Shown: positions 1 through 11,401 of the stretch, piece by piece | Numbering within the stretch: the stretch's first letter is position 1 | Layout of the letters: each line of letters opens with the position of its first letter | Assembly: GCA_947069175.1 (NCBI GenBank) | Contig: CAMTDV010000028.1 | Coordinates: forward strand, 66,882,157 to 66,946,156 | Length of the DNA: 64,000 nt | DNA from: Scalesia atractyloides | Taxonomy: Eukaryota; Streptophyta; Magnoliopsida; Asterales; Asteraceae | Reading direction: 5' to 3' | Translations under genes and position numbers: made by a program | The notes under the pieces: generated by a model | What the model saw: the letters and a program-made list of their open reading frames with translations, nothing else | What the model was told of the DNA's origin: nothing | Database searches by the model: none

Positions 1-1
1 T

Positions 2-334
2 ATTCGTGATTGTACTCTTACTCTCAATGATCATGAATTTCCAATTGATCTCATCCCTATGAAGTTGGGTAGTTTCGACATCATTATTGGAATGGACTGG
101 CTCAGCCAGCATCGTGCGGAAGCTGTTTGTTATGAGAAGTTTATTCAAATTCCCCTCACTGACGGTCAAACTTTATGTATCTTTGGTGAAACTCCTTCCA
201 AAGGGCTCAAATTGATGTCATGCCTCCAAGCTCGAAGATTCGAAAAGACTATATCGCATTTTTAGCTCACATCGTCAAAAAGGAAGGCAAGGAAAAGAAG
301 CTCGAAGACATTCGATTTTTCACAAGTTTTTCCC
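2..334 (+). pseudogene. Tekay-1 pol fragment: end of protease and linker to RT
   Basis: The translation from position 59 begins [18 protein letters not shown], the stretch between the aspartic protease and reverse transcriptase in Tekay polyproteins. The same stretch occurs in the better preserved Tekay-2 gag-pol of this window. The frame breaks near 235-265, where the reading slips and ends at a stop. The fragment then runs to the Tekay-2 insertion point at 334 and resumes at 11402. The upstream gag and the protease active site are outside the window. Confidence 0.85.
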
Positions 335-808
335 TGTCACACCCCGACCCGCAGCGGAAATAAGAATCGGGGCATAATTGGGTTATCACCAAAGCACATG
401 ACATTTACTATAATGTTCCATAATTAAATGAAGTCAAAGTTACATTTCTCAAACATCCAAACATGTTCATTCATTACAAAGGAAAATAACCAGACATGAT
501 AATCCAAATACTAAATCGTTTTATTTCTTCTAATCCAGGTCCTATGTGTTCCTAGCTGCTGCTGGTTCACCTGTATCATGTGTAAAAATGGGAGGTTTTT
601 GGGTCAACATTAGTTGGCGAGTGAACCTTATAGATAAACATTTGATAATGATTTTCTGGTTAGTTTATCAATAAAATATTGTGCATAATCATAAAAGAGC
701 ATATGTATGAAATCAAGCAATGGCAAACATCAGTTACAACTATAACATACATTAACAATCGATAGCATACATGAACATACCAACATCATATAATAATTAA
801 CATAAATG

Positions 809-1043
809 AACTGTGCGATCAAGGCTCAATCAAACGGAGCCGATCGTATTGCATGAACTGGAAATGTAAATTGAACTGTGCGCTCAAGGCTCAATCAAAC
901 GGAGCCGAACGTATTGCATGAACTGGAAATGTAAATTGAACTGTGCACTCAAGGCTCAATCAAACGGAGCCGAGCGTATTGCATGTATTGAAATGTAAAA
1001 TGAAATGACCGATCAAGGCTCAATCAAACGGAGCCGATCGTGC
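809..1043 (-). repeat. Four-copy hairpin repeat in Tekay-2 LTR
   Basis: Four tandem units of about 65 bp, each with the core AAGGCTCAATCAAACGGAGC. In element sense the core folds as outer stem CGATC/GATCG, inner stem GGCTC/GAGCC, loop CGTTTGATT and a 2-nt bulge. The array recurs in the other LTR at about 9097-9331. Confidence 0.85.
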
Positions 1044-1600
1044 GGGCACGCCCTGATCAACCGCATAATAAAATGGGGATCAAACTCAACCTCGATGGAT
1101 GGGGAGCTACGGCCTCGGCAATTGCATGTACTGAAATAATAATTTGCAAACAATAATAACTACTTAACAGCAACAAACTAATACACATGTCATGATATGA
1201 TATATGCACAATAACTTGGTTATAATATGAAGATGAACAAGACACATGATACACCCCAAAAACGTGATTAAAACGGGGAATTTGAAGGGTTCACTCACAT
1301 TGGGTGCGTTGGATTGGAGATGGTGAGATGCGCACGATTTAGACGAGCGAGTCGACGAGGAATACTAACCTAAATAATAATGGAAAGATATATTAAACGG
1401 ATAGATTTTATTAAGGATTTTAATGGGATTTTTAGATATATTTTTGTGAGTTTATGGCTATTTTCTATCTTTAAAAATGTTATTTTTAAGTATTTTTAAT
1501 TGATTTTTAAATTAAAATAAACAAATAAATATTTAAAAAAAATATTATTTTTTACTGTTTGACCGTTGACCGTTGACCGGTTCGGTCAGCGGTAAATATT

Positions 1601-2015
1601 TGCGCCAAGCGGGATTCGAACCGGTGACCTTCCGTTCACGCGCACGTAGCTCTACCAGCTGAGCTACGTGACTAACCCGTTAGAAACCCAGTTTTAATTA
1701 TATTTATATACTTATTCGAACTTACCGAAAATTCCTTTATTTTGCAAAACGTTTTAATCTCATGGACCGGTGCTTGTGACGGGACTCGATCGCGCGACGT
1801 GAAGTTTGTTTTGCACACAGTCCACCGCTGGACTGTGTGTCTAACCCGGTTATATTCTTGATTTATATTATACTTAACAACTACCCGTTCTAACCCGGTT
1901 AGTTCATGAATAAAAAGAGTGTTATTACGTGAAGCGTGTGTGTAGTAAGGATCGAACTCGGGACTTGTATATAAACTTTGCACACAGTCCACCGCTGGAC
2001 TGTGTGTCTAACCCG
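1601..2015 (-). other. Three tandem tRNA-like modules in Tekay-2 3' LTR
   Basis: Modules lie at 1601-1672, 1767-1849 and 1933-2015 on the minus strand, about 170 bp apart. The first has a tRNA D-arm (TAGCTCAGCTGGTAGAGC, matching an A box) and a B box (GGTTCGAATCC). In the other two the D-arm is replaced by a long hairpin built on ACACACAGTCCA, and the B box is weaker. Acceptor stems do not pair, so these are tRNA-derived sequences and not functional tRNAs. Confidence 0.7.
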
Positions 2016-2851
2016 TTTATAATTCGAATTTTATTTACTCTTATCCCGTTTTTAAGTTCATCTTCTTCACTACAATTACCGACTTCACTCAAACAACTGG
2101 TTCATGATTTAACTACTTAAATAACATGACTACTAGCTTGAATGTACAAAACCGAACAGCTTGGGGAAAGGAAATACCGGACAGGTCGTCTTCTTTAAGG
2201 AGTCCGGCGAGAACAGACAACTCTGTTTTTTGAACCTTCGGCTGCGAGGGTCTAACAACAGAATTAAGGGATTAGATTTAACATTGAACCAGAGTACATG
2301 GATTATTAGCACGATTTAATGTGTTTACCGTTAACTAGCGAGTTTCCGGCAATTCCAGAATTTCTCCGGCGAACCAGAAAATCCAGCAAAGTCTTCTGTG
2401 ACTGATTTTGAGTGATGGATTAATGTTAGAAGAGTCCTAACAATAGACTGAAACCGCAAAGGAGGAAAATCTTACCGGTTTGTGTTGAACACGGTTTTCC
2501 GGCGAGTTTTGCAGAGAATTCCGGCGAACAGTTTTTTTTTGTGCTCAAAAGACTTGAAAACGCGACGAAAAAGAAATGGAGTGTATTTGAGACGGTTCTG
2601 AATCGCATAAATGATTGGAACCTGAATTATTTGGAGTTTGAATACTTTTCGGTTTCAAAAACCGAAACTTTAAGTTCAATCAATTTGGACTTAATTAGAA
2701 ACCGATATTCATCGGTTATAAGCTAGCTAAACAACTCAAACTGATTTAGCGATTCGGTTTACCGATTTCCGTTATTCAGATATCAATAACTGTTAATTCG
2801 AGTTTGCGTATAAAACCCAATTGTTTTCCTAAGATTAACAGAAAACACTTG

Positions 2852-2930
2852 GTGGCGGGAGTGGTTTGGGAAGTGGATGTTAAGTTTTTGGATTGCTTCA
2901 GCTGACCCGGGTTCGAGTCCGGTCAGCTAC
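2852..2930 (+). other. Antisense tRNA-like unit with T-run, Tekay-2 3' LTR
   Basis: Reads in the opposite sense to the element. It has a Ser/Leu-like A-box region (here GGCGGGAGTGG, with one extra G compared with the 5' LTR copy) and a B box (GGGTTCGAGTCC). T-rich DNA that could terminate Pol III starts about 5 nt downstream. Confidence 0.6.
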
Positions 2931-3114
2931 AATATTTTTATTTTATTTTATTTTAAATTTTTATCAAATATAATTTTTATGGTTTAGTTTATTTATTAAT
3001 TATGTAACGTTTTAAACTCAAAATAACCATAAAATAATTACTGTATTTTCATAACTTGGTATTTGATTACAAAACGGAGCGGGTTTTGGAGACCCGATTT
3101 ATACAAATGTTACA

Positions 3115-3129
3115 GTATCCCCTACTTTT
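3115..3129 (-). other. Tekay-2 polypurine tract
   Basis: The minus strand reads AAAAGTAGGGGATAC directly before the LTR start TGTAACA. This is the usual priming site for plus-strand DNA synthesis in Tekay elements. The conserved ATTTCGGGACGAAAT lies just upstream. Confidence 0.9.
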
Positions 3130-3187
3130 AGGAATTTCGTCCCGAAATTTAAACAGTTGAAGTAGTAGGGAAAAGATGAGGGTATTT

Positions 3188-3757
3188 TTAACGCATTGAG
3201 TCTTCACGTTCCCAAGTAAACTCAGGTCCCCGTTTCGACTCCCAGCGTACCCTAACAATAGGAATGCGACTTCGACGTAGACGCTTTTCTCCATAGTCCA
3301 TAATCTCTACTGGTCTTTCAATAAAATGCATGGATTCATCAATTTGAATATCCTCCAGTGGAATATGAAGATTCTCATCAGCGAGGCACTTCTTCAAGTT
3401 CGACACGTGGAATGTGGGATGAATCCTGTCGAGTTCTTCCGGTAGGTCAAGCTTGTATGATACAGGACCTACTCTTTCGAGTATCTTGAAAGGTCCTACG
3501 TAACGTGGTGCTAGCTTTCCCTTTTGACCAAAACGAACTACTCCCTTCCACGGTGATACTTTTAAAAGCACATGATCAACAACGCTGAACTCCAAGGGCT
3601 TCCGTCGTTTATCTGCATAACTCTTTTGACGACTTTGAGCCGCTAGAAGATTGTTTCGGATTTGATGAATCTTATCTGTGGTTTCTTGGATCAATTCTGG
3701 ACCAGTAATTTGTGCTTCCCAATTTCGTGCCAACAAACAGGAGATCGACACTTTCAA
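3188..3757 (-). pseudogene. Tekay-2 integrase C-terminus and chromodomain (out of frame)
   Basis: A 189-residue frame carrying the integrase C-terminal region, with the [16 protein letters not shown] block followed by [14 protein letters not shown] chromodomain-like tail ([20 protein letters not shown] through WERED) follows. Chromodomains of this type are thought to guide integration toward particular chromatin. Two lesions separate it from the main pol frame: an Arg codon changed to TGA at 3754-3756, and a single-base deletion near 3720, seen by comparison with the same site in Tekay-1 (about 19021-19032). The Met at the start of this frame is therefore an artefact of the shift. The frame reads on from pol and ends just before the polypurine tract. 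Confidence 0.9.
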
Positions 3758-6700
3758 CCATATAAAGCTTCAAAAGGTGCCATGTCGATGCTAGAATGAT
3801 AGCTGTTGTTGTACGAAAATTCGACTAACGGTAGATGGGCGTCCCAATTTCCCTTGAAGTCTATGACACATGCTCTAAGCATGTCCTCAAGAGTTTGAAT
3901 GGTGCGCTCAGACTGTCCATCAGTTTGAGGATGATAGGCGGTACTGAGATCTAGTCGAGTGCCCATAGCGGATTGTACTGCTTGCCATGTTCGTGAGGTG
4001 AAACGGCCATCACGATCAGAAATAATACTTAATGGAACTCCATGTCGGCTGACGATTTCGTTGATATAAATACGAGCAAGCTTTTCGTTCTTGAAATCTT
4101 CTCGAATAGGAATAAAGTGAGCTGATTTTGTAAGTCGGTCTATAATCACCCACATAGTGTCATACCCACTAGAAGTGCGAGGTAACCCGGTAATGAAATC
4201 CATGGTTATATTTTCCCACTTCCAAACAGGTATTTCTGGTTGGACTAGAAGTCCTGAGGGTCTTACTTTAGAACAAGTGAGACACTTGGAAACAAAAACG
4301 GCAATATCTTTCTTCATTCCAGGCCACCAATAGGTGTACCGTAGGTCTTGATACATCTTATCGGCTCCTGGGTGTATAGAATATCGCGTCTTATGGGCTT
4401 CATGCATGAGTGTTTCACGAAGATTGATGTGGTTAGGAATCCATATACGATCTAGGTAATACAAAATACCATCAGATTTAGTTTGAAGTTTTAGATCGGC
4501 TCCACAGGACATCTCTTTTTGTACATCTTCCTCTGTTATTGAAACGTGTTGAGCTTCTCGAATTTGATCCTTAATATTGGTTACAATTTGCGAACATAGA
4601 AGATGAATGGAGTTCGCATAACCCTTTCGACTAAGTGCATCAGCCACCACATTTGCTTTACCAGGGTGGTATCTGATTTCACAGTCGTAATCATTTAGGA
4701 GTTCGACCCATCTTCGTTGCCTCATATTTAACTCTTTCTGGTTGAAGATATGTTGAAGACTCTTGTGGTCAGTGTATATTTCACACTTCGTACCATAGAG
4801 ATAATGTCTCCATATCTTAAGAGCGAATACAACGGCTCCAAGTTCAAGGTCATGAGTGGTGTAGTTCTTTTCGTGTGTCTTGAGTTGCCTTGAGGCATAA
4901 GCTATGACTTTTCCTCTTTGCATGAGAACGCAACCTAATCCTTGCCCTGACGCGTCGCAATAGACCACAAAATCATCACAACCTTCCGGAAGAGTGAGGA
5001 TTGGTGCATCACAAAGTTTTTGCTTGAGAGTTTGAAAAGCTTCTTCTTGCTTGGGCCCCCATACAAATGGTTTCCCTTTATGGGTTAAAGCCGTGAGTGG
5101 CACCGCAATGCGAGAGAAGTTTGAAATGAATCGACGATAGTAGCCAGCAAGTCCAAGAAAAGACCTTACTTCAGTTGGCGTACGTGGAGCTTGCCATTCT
5201 TGAACTGCTTTGATCTTTGATGGGTCCACATGTATTCCTTTGTCATTGACTACATGCCCGAGAAATTGCACCTCTTTTAACCAGAATTCACATTTAGAGA
5301 ACTTGGCATAAAGCTTTTCCTTTTCTAGAAGTGCAAGAACAAGTCGCAGATGACGCTCATGATCAACTTTAGATTTTGAATAGATAAGAATATCGTCGAT
5401 GAATACAATAACAAATCGATCAAGGTAAGGTTTGCAGACTCTATTCATTAGGTCCATGAAAACAGCTGGTGCGTTGGTTAATCCAAACGGCATAACCATG
5501 AATTCATAGTGACCATATCGAGTTTGAAAAGCAGTTTTAGGAACGTCTTCTTCATGCACTCTAAGCTGATGATAGCCTGATCGAAGGTCGATTTTCGAGA
5601 AGCAACTGGCACCTTGTAGTTGGTCAAGAAGGTCATCTATGCGAGGTAAAGGATATCGATTTTTGATAGTTAACTTGTTGAGCTCTCTGTAGTCGATGCA
5701 CATGCGAAAAGATCCACCCTTCTTCTTTACAAAAAGTACAGGTGCACCCCAAGGCGATGAGCTGGGGCGTATAAATCCCTTGTCAGTCAACTCTTGCAAT
5801 TGACTGGCTAGCTCTTGCATTTCAGAGGGGGCTAACCTATATGGAGATTTTGCCACTGGTGTAGCCCCAGGTATAAGATCGATACGAAATTCGACATCTC
5901 TGATTGGAGGAAGTCCTGAAATGTCGTCAGGAAAAACTTGTGGAAAATCTTTTACAACAGGGATATCTTCAAGTTTCTTTTCTGAGGTCCCCTTCTTGAT
6001 GATATGGGCTAAAAACGCGACATAATTCTTGCGAAGGTATTTTTGAGCTTGAAGACAAGACATTAAGTTGAGCCCTTTCGCCGAGGTTTCTCCAATAATT
6101 CGAAGAGTCTGACCGTTTGAAAGAGGAATACGAATAAATTTCTCACGACATACAACTTCCGCATGATGCTGACTGAGCCAATCCATTCCGATTATGATGT
6201 CGAAACTTCCCAGCTTCATAGGAATAAGATCGACTGAGAAATCGTGGTCGTTTAGGGTGAGCGTACAGTTGCGTAAAATAGAGTCTAACGAAACTGGTTT
6301 TCCATCTGCAACTTCCACCGTTATGGATTCCGCGAGCTTATCTCGATTTTTACTTAAGATAGGTTCAAACTCTAATGACACGAAACTTCTATCCGCACCA
6401 GTATCAAATAACATAGAGGCATATCTACCATTTATAAGAAACGTACCGTTGACCACATTGCCGTCAGCTCTGGCCTGGTTTGCGTTAATATTGAAAGCCC
6501 TTCCTCTAGCAGGTGGAGGAGCTTGGTTTGTTTGATTCACAGGGTTGGCTTGGGCCTGAGCATGAATAATATTGACCAGCCTTGGACATGTGTTCCTGAA
6601 ATGACTTGGATCACCGTAATTGAAACAAGCCCGCATAGGTTGGCCCATAGGGTAGTTGGGTTGATAGTATGTTTGGGCTAAATGTTTAGTGGGTGGAAAT

Positions 6701-7440
6701 GGTTGTTGTTGTTGGGCTTGACCCATAAATTGTTGGTGGGTTTGGGTTATAGGTTGGTGGCGGTTTGTTCGTTGAAGCGTGCGGCAGTTTTGAACAGTGT
6801 GACCAGCGCGACCACAGCCGGTACAGTATTGGCAAGGATAGTCAGGGGAGTGGTGATACTGACAACGGTTACATTTTGGTAGTGGCCCTGTGTATGGTCT
6901 TTTGTATGGCGCGGGTGGAGGAGTGGCTTGAGTGATGGGTGCAGCAGGAACAGGGGTGTTGGTTTGGGTGACTGCAAAATTCCTGGTGTTACGCTTTCTC
7001 TTGTTAGCAAATTTAGAGGAAGGAGTGTGGTGGTTTGGGGTTTGTCCCTCAGCAGGGGTTTTCTTCTTTTCCTCCTTGAACTTCCCATTGCGAATTCGGT
7101 TTTCGGTCAGTTCTGTTGCCAACTCCATGGCAGCTTCGAGTGTTACCGGTGAAACGCTGAGGACCGAATCTTGGATTTTCGAGGGAAGTCCTCGAATGTA
7201 ATGTTCGATCAGACGGTAGGTTGGAGTGAATAAGTTTGGTACCATTTGGTTCAACACCAAGAACCTTTTGTTGTAAGTAGAGTGATCACCATCTTTTTGC
7301 TTCAAGGCATGAAATTCATCTTCCAATTTCTTAATTTCACTTCTAGGACAGAATCGCCTAGTCATGATTTCCCTTAACTCCTCCCAAGTTAAGGCCATCG
7401 CATCTTCCGTTCCCTCTTTCCTTTCTCGGTATTCCACCAA
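3754..7440 (-). pseudogene. Tekay-2 gag-pol polyprotein, nearly intact
   Basis: A 1228-residue frame with domains in chromovirus order: rest of Gag; zinc knuckle [14 protein letters not shown] at about 205-219; a second knuckle at about 271-286 whose second Cys is Tyr (CFNYG); aspartic protease with DTGAD at about 347; reverse transcriptase with FIDDILIY at about 680; RNase H with [11 protein letters not shown] at about 828; integrase zinc-binding region at about 1023-1055; and the integrase core with Asp at about 1100, Asp at about 1142 and Glu at about 1178. Gag and pol are one frame, as usual for this lineage. It starts in the wrong frame relative to the Gag N-terminus (overlap 7389-7440) and ends at a nonsense codon at 3754-3756. 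No stop interrupts protease, RT or RNase H. Confidence 0.93.
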
Positions 7441-7805
7441 GTGAGAGCTACCCCAAGTAGTCTCCCGGTGGCATAACGAACTTTGCGATCCTCAGGACAA
7501 TCGCAGTTTAAGAAAACGTTTTCCATCTCCTCGAACCAATGTAGGAGAGCAGTGACTCCCTCAGTCCCTTCGAACTTCGAGGGATCGCAGGACTTAAAAT
7601 GTTTGTAGGAGCATTTGATGGTAGGAGGGTTGTTGATGATCTGGTCCTGTTGTTGAGGAGGGTTAGTAGGATTTGCAGCAAGGGCTTGTTGTACTTGTAC
7701 TACGATGTCAGGTAATATCGTGGCCATTTGATTCGCGATATGAGTGGCCAAACGTTCCCGAGACTTTTCCGATTTCCTACTCCTTCGATGCGGTCTAGAC
7801 GACAT
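7389..7805 (-). pseudogene. Tekay-2 Gag N-terminus
   Basis: A 138-residue frame starting MSSRPHRRSRKSEK and containing the retrotransposon Gag core (KHFKSCDPSKFEGTEG, then LLHWFEEME and ALTWWNTE). It matches the start expected for Tekay Gag. The reading shifts within 7389-7440: the tail [12 protein letters not shown] is out of frame with the following [18 protein letters not shown], so one small indel separates it from the rest of the polyprotein. The start at 7803-7805 is the first Met after the leader. Gag forms the virus-like particle in the cytoplasm (family knowledge). Confidence 0.88.
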
Positions 7806-8596
7806 CTACAGGATCATAAAATGAGAAGATTGTGAGTTTATGGTATCTTTTAAGGTGTCATGTGTCTTTAAGAAAATGAAAATAACATAAATATCAATAA
7901 TGCAACTACATCCAAAGGATGTCTTGGGTTCGCTCATGTTGGGCCTCAAATGTCCCCCATACCTTCACCTATATAGTCATGTGGGCCCCCATGGCTATTG
8001 GCTTGGTAAGATTCACATTAGTATTGGCAATTTAACAATTGCATCCCCCGAATGCAAACCACAAAAATATGTTCATGAGGTGTTTGGTCGGAACGTGTCC
8101 AGGTGTAGACACAATGACAACTCAAAGTGGGGTTAGCTCTCACGACGTTTGGTATAGCATGCTTTGGCCTAATAGGTATTTTGTACTCTCATCGTTAGTC
8201 CCCAGGTAGGCAAACTGGTCCTTTACTTTGGATTATACGAATGCCAGCCTAGACAGGACGTTCCGACTACCGGTACTAGTACCCTTCCAGTTACTACATG
8301 CCCGTCATGAGAACTCACTTTGATGAGATTTGAAAACACGAAAATCATTGTAAAATCAATCATGATGTGGTGTGTGCTTGCATGGATGTGATATGTTATG
8401 GTCATACGATTTCATAATAGGCATTATTTGATAATACATACTTATGAACATGCTTGAACAATATCAAATGTAACATTTAACATAAACATATAAACATCAT
8501 GAAATTTGGCATATAACACACAAAATTCTTATAAGTTTCTAATCGACTATAGTATAGGCTCTAAGGGTCTAATAACCTATCCTATATCCCTATAGT
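7806..8596 (-). other. Tekay-2 untranslated leader
   Basis: About 790 bp between the primer-binding site and gag, without a convincing ORF. A block at about 8130-8310 is strongly conserved in the leader of Tekay-3 (about 32335-32515), which hints at a shared packaging or translation signal (inference). Confidence 0.75.
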
Positions 8597-8612
8597 CATG
8601 GCTCTGATACCA
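8597..8612 (-). other. Tekay-2 primer-binding site (tRNA-iMet)
   Basis: The minus strand reads TGGTATCAGAGCCATG, 3 nt inside the 5' LTR. TGGTATCAGAGC is the classic plant initiator-Met tRNA complement. Confidence 0.95.
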
Positions 8613-9888
8613 ATCTGTCACACCCCGACCCGCAGCGGAAATAAGAATCGGGGCATAATTGGGTTATCACCAAAGCACATGACATTTACTATAATGTTCC
8701 ATAATTAAATGAAGTCAAAGTTACATTTCTCAAACATCCAAACATGTTCATTCATTACAAAGGAAAATAACCAGACATGATAATCCAAATACTAAATCGT
8801 TTTATTTCTTCTAATCCAGGTCCTATGTGTTCCTAGCTGCTGCTGGTTCACCTGTATCATGTGTAAAAATGGGAGGTTTTTGGGTCAACATAAGTTGGCG
8901 AGTGAACCTTATAGATAAACATTTGATAATGATTTTCTGGTTAGTTTATCAATAAAATATTGTGCATAATCATAAAAGAGCATATGTATGAAATCAAGCA
9001 ATGGCAAACATCAGTTACAACTATAACATACATTAACAATCGATAGCATACATGAACATACCAACATCATATAATAATTAACATAAATGAACTGTGCGAT
9101 CAAGGCTCAATCAAACGGAGCCGATCGTATTGCATGAACTGGAAATGTAAATTGAACTGTGCGCTCAAGGCTCAATCAAACGGAGCCGAACGTATTGCAT
9201 GAACTGGAAATGTAAATTGAACTGTGCACTCAAGGCTCAATCAAACGGAGCCGAGCGTATTGCATGTATTGAAATGTAAAATGAAATGACCGATCAAGGC
9301 TCAATCAAACGGAGCCGATCGTGCGGGCACGCCCTGATCAACCGCATAATAAAATGGGGATCAAACTCAACCTCGATGGATGGGGAGCTACGGCCTCGGC
9401 AATTGCATGTACTGAAATAATAATTTGCAAACAATAATAACTACTTAACAGCAACAAACTAATACACATGTCATGATATGATATATGCACAATAACTTGG
9501 TTATAATATGAAGATGAACAAGACACATGATACACCCCAAAAACGTGATTAAAACGGGGAATTTGAAGGGTTCACTCACATTGGGTGCGTTGGATTGGAG
9601 ATGGTGAGATGCGCACGATTTAGACGAGCGAGTCGACGAGGAATACTAACCTAAATAATAATGGAAAGATATATTAAACGGATAGATTTTATTAAGGATT
9701 TTAATGGGATTTTTAGATATATTTTTGTGAGTTTATGGCTATTTTCTATCTTTAAAAATGTTATTTTTAAGTATTTTTAATTGATTTTTAAATTAAAATA
9801 AACAAATAAATATTTAAAAAAAATATTATTTTTTACTGTTTGACTGTTGACCGTTGACCGTTGACCGGTTCGGTCAGCGGTAAATATT

Positions 9889-10303
9889 TGCGCCAAGCGG
9901 GATTCGAACCGGTGACCTTCCGTTCACGCGCACGTAGCTCTACCAGCTGAGCTACGTGACTAACCCGTTAGAAACCCAGTTTTAATTATATTTATATACT
10001 TATTCGAACTTACCGAAAATTCCTTTATTTTGCAAAACGTTTTAATCTCATGGACCGGTGCTTGTGACGGGACTCGATCGCGCGACGTGAAGTTTGTTTT
10101 GCACACAGTCCACCGCTGGACTGTGTGTCTAACCCGGTTATATTCTTGATTTATATTATACTTAACAACTACCCGTTCTAACCCGGTTAGTTCATGAATA
10201 AAAAGAGTGTTATTACGTGAAGCGTGTGTGTAGTAAGGATCGAACTCGGGACTTGTATATAAACTTTGCACACAGTCCACCGCTGGACTGTGTGTCTAAC
10301 CCG
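9889..10303 (-). other. Three tandem tRNA-like modules in Tekay-2 5' LTR
   Basis: Copies of the modules described for the other LTR, at 9889-9960, 10055-10137 and 10221-10303, effectively unchanged. Confidence 0.7.
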
Positions 10304-11139
10304 TTTATAATTCGAATTTTATTTACTCTTATCCCGTTTTTAAGTTCATCTTCTTCACTACAATTACCGACTTCACTCAAACAACTGGTTCATGATTTAA
10401 CTACTTAAATAACATGACTACTAGCTTGAATGTACAAAACCGAACAGCTTGGGGAAAGGAAATACCGGACAGGTCGTCTTCTTTAAGGAGTCCGGCGAGA
10501 ACAGACAACTCTGTTTTTTGAACCTTCGGCTGCGAGGGTCTAACAACAGAATTAAGGGATTAGATTTGAAATTGAACCAGAGTACATGGATTATTAGCAC
10601 GATTTAATGTGTTTACCGTTAACTAGCGAGTTTCCGGCAATTCCAGAATTTCTCCGGCGAACCCAGAAAATCCAGCAAAGTCTTCTGTGACTGATTTTGA
10701 GTGATGGATTAATGTTAGAAGAGTCCTAACAATAGATTGAAACCGCAAAGGAGGAAATCTTACCGGTTTGTGTTGAACACGGTTTTCCGGCGAGTTTTGC
10801 AGAGAATTCCGGCGAACAGTTTTTTTTTGTGCTCAAAAGACTTGAAAACGCGACGAAAAAGAAATGGAGTGTATTTGAGACGGTTCTGAATCGCATAAAT
10901 GATTGGAACCTGAATTATTTGGAGTTTGAATACTTTTCGGTTTCAAAAACCGAAACTTTAAGTTCAATCAATTTGGACTTAATTAGAAACCGATATTCAT
11001 CGGTTATAAGCTAGCTAAACAACTCAAACTGATTTGGCGATTCGGTTTACCGATTTCCGTTATTCAGATATCAATAACTGTTAATTCGAGTTTGCGTATA
11101 AAACCCAATTGTTTTCCTAAGATTAACAGAAAACACTTG

Positions 11140-11217
11140 GTGGCGGAGTGGTTTGGGAAGTGGATGTTAAGTTGTTGGATTACTTCAGCTGACCCGGGTT
11201 CGAGTCCGGTCAGCTAC
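11140..11217 (+). other. Antisense tRNA-like unit with T-run, Tekay-2 5' LTR
   Basis: The A-box-like TGGCGGAGTGG is intact here. The B box is GGGTTCGAGTCC. Long T-runs follow from about 11222. It points away from the element, toward the flanking Tekay-1 sequence. Confidence 0.62.
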
Positions 11218-11401
11218 AATATTTTTTTTTTATTTTTTTTTTAACTTTTTATCAAATATAATTTTTATGGTTTAGTTTATTTATTAATTATGTAACGTTT
11301 AAACTCAAAATAACCATAAAATAATTACTGTATTTTCATAACTTGGTATTTGATTACAAAACGGAGCGGGTTTTGGAGACCCGATTTATACAAATGTTAC
11401 A

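Larger units (their letters stand above)
335..3114 (-). repeat. Tekay-2 3' LTR
   Basis: A 2780-bp LTR, nearly identical to 8616-11401. In sense order (right to left) it holds an antisense tRNA-like unit near its start, a region rich in CCGGCGA motifs, three tRNA-like modules, an AT-rich spacer, four copies of a GGCTC hairpin and the conserved TGTGACA end. The ORFs visible inside it look incidental. Confidence 0.95.
335..11401 (-). mobile_element. Tekay-2: nearly complete young Ty3/gypsy chromovirus
   Basis: A complete minus-strand LTR retrotransposon of 11.07 kb. The 2780- and 2786-bp LTRs both start TGTCACACC and end TGTTACA on the plus strand. It has a primer-binding site, a polypurine tract, and gag and pol in the expected order. 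The TSD is TTCCC at 330-334 and 11402-11406, a perfect match. The two LTRs differ at only about a dozen sites that I could see by eye, so the insertion is recent. It lies in the pol gene of Tekay-1 in opposite orientation. Its own gag-pol carries only a few inactivating changes. Confidence 0.95.
8616..11401 (-). repeat. Tekay-2 5' LTR
   Basis: A 2786-bp LTR with the same layout as 335-3114. Small differences include an extra 7-bp GTTGACC unit near 9850 and isolated substitutions. It is bounded on the right by the target duplication TTCCC (11402-11406). Hairpin repeats occupy about 9097-9331. Confidence 0.95.

Noticed and set aside
1601..1672. Functional tRNA gene on the minus strand
   Set aside because: D-arm and B box are convincing, but the acceptor and anticodon stems do not pair and the T-stem has mismatches.
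6194..7201. Plus-strand ORFs of 66-113 codons
   Set aside because: They are antisense to Gag-pol of Tekay-2 and carry no motifs of their own.
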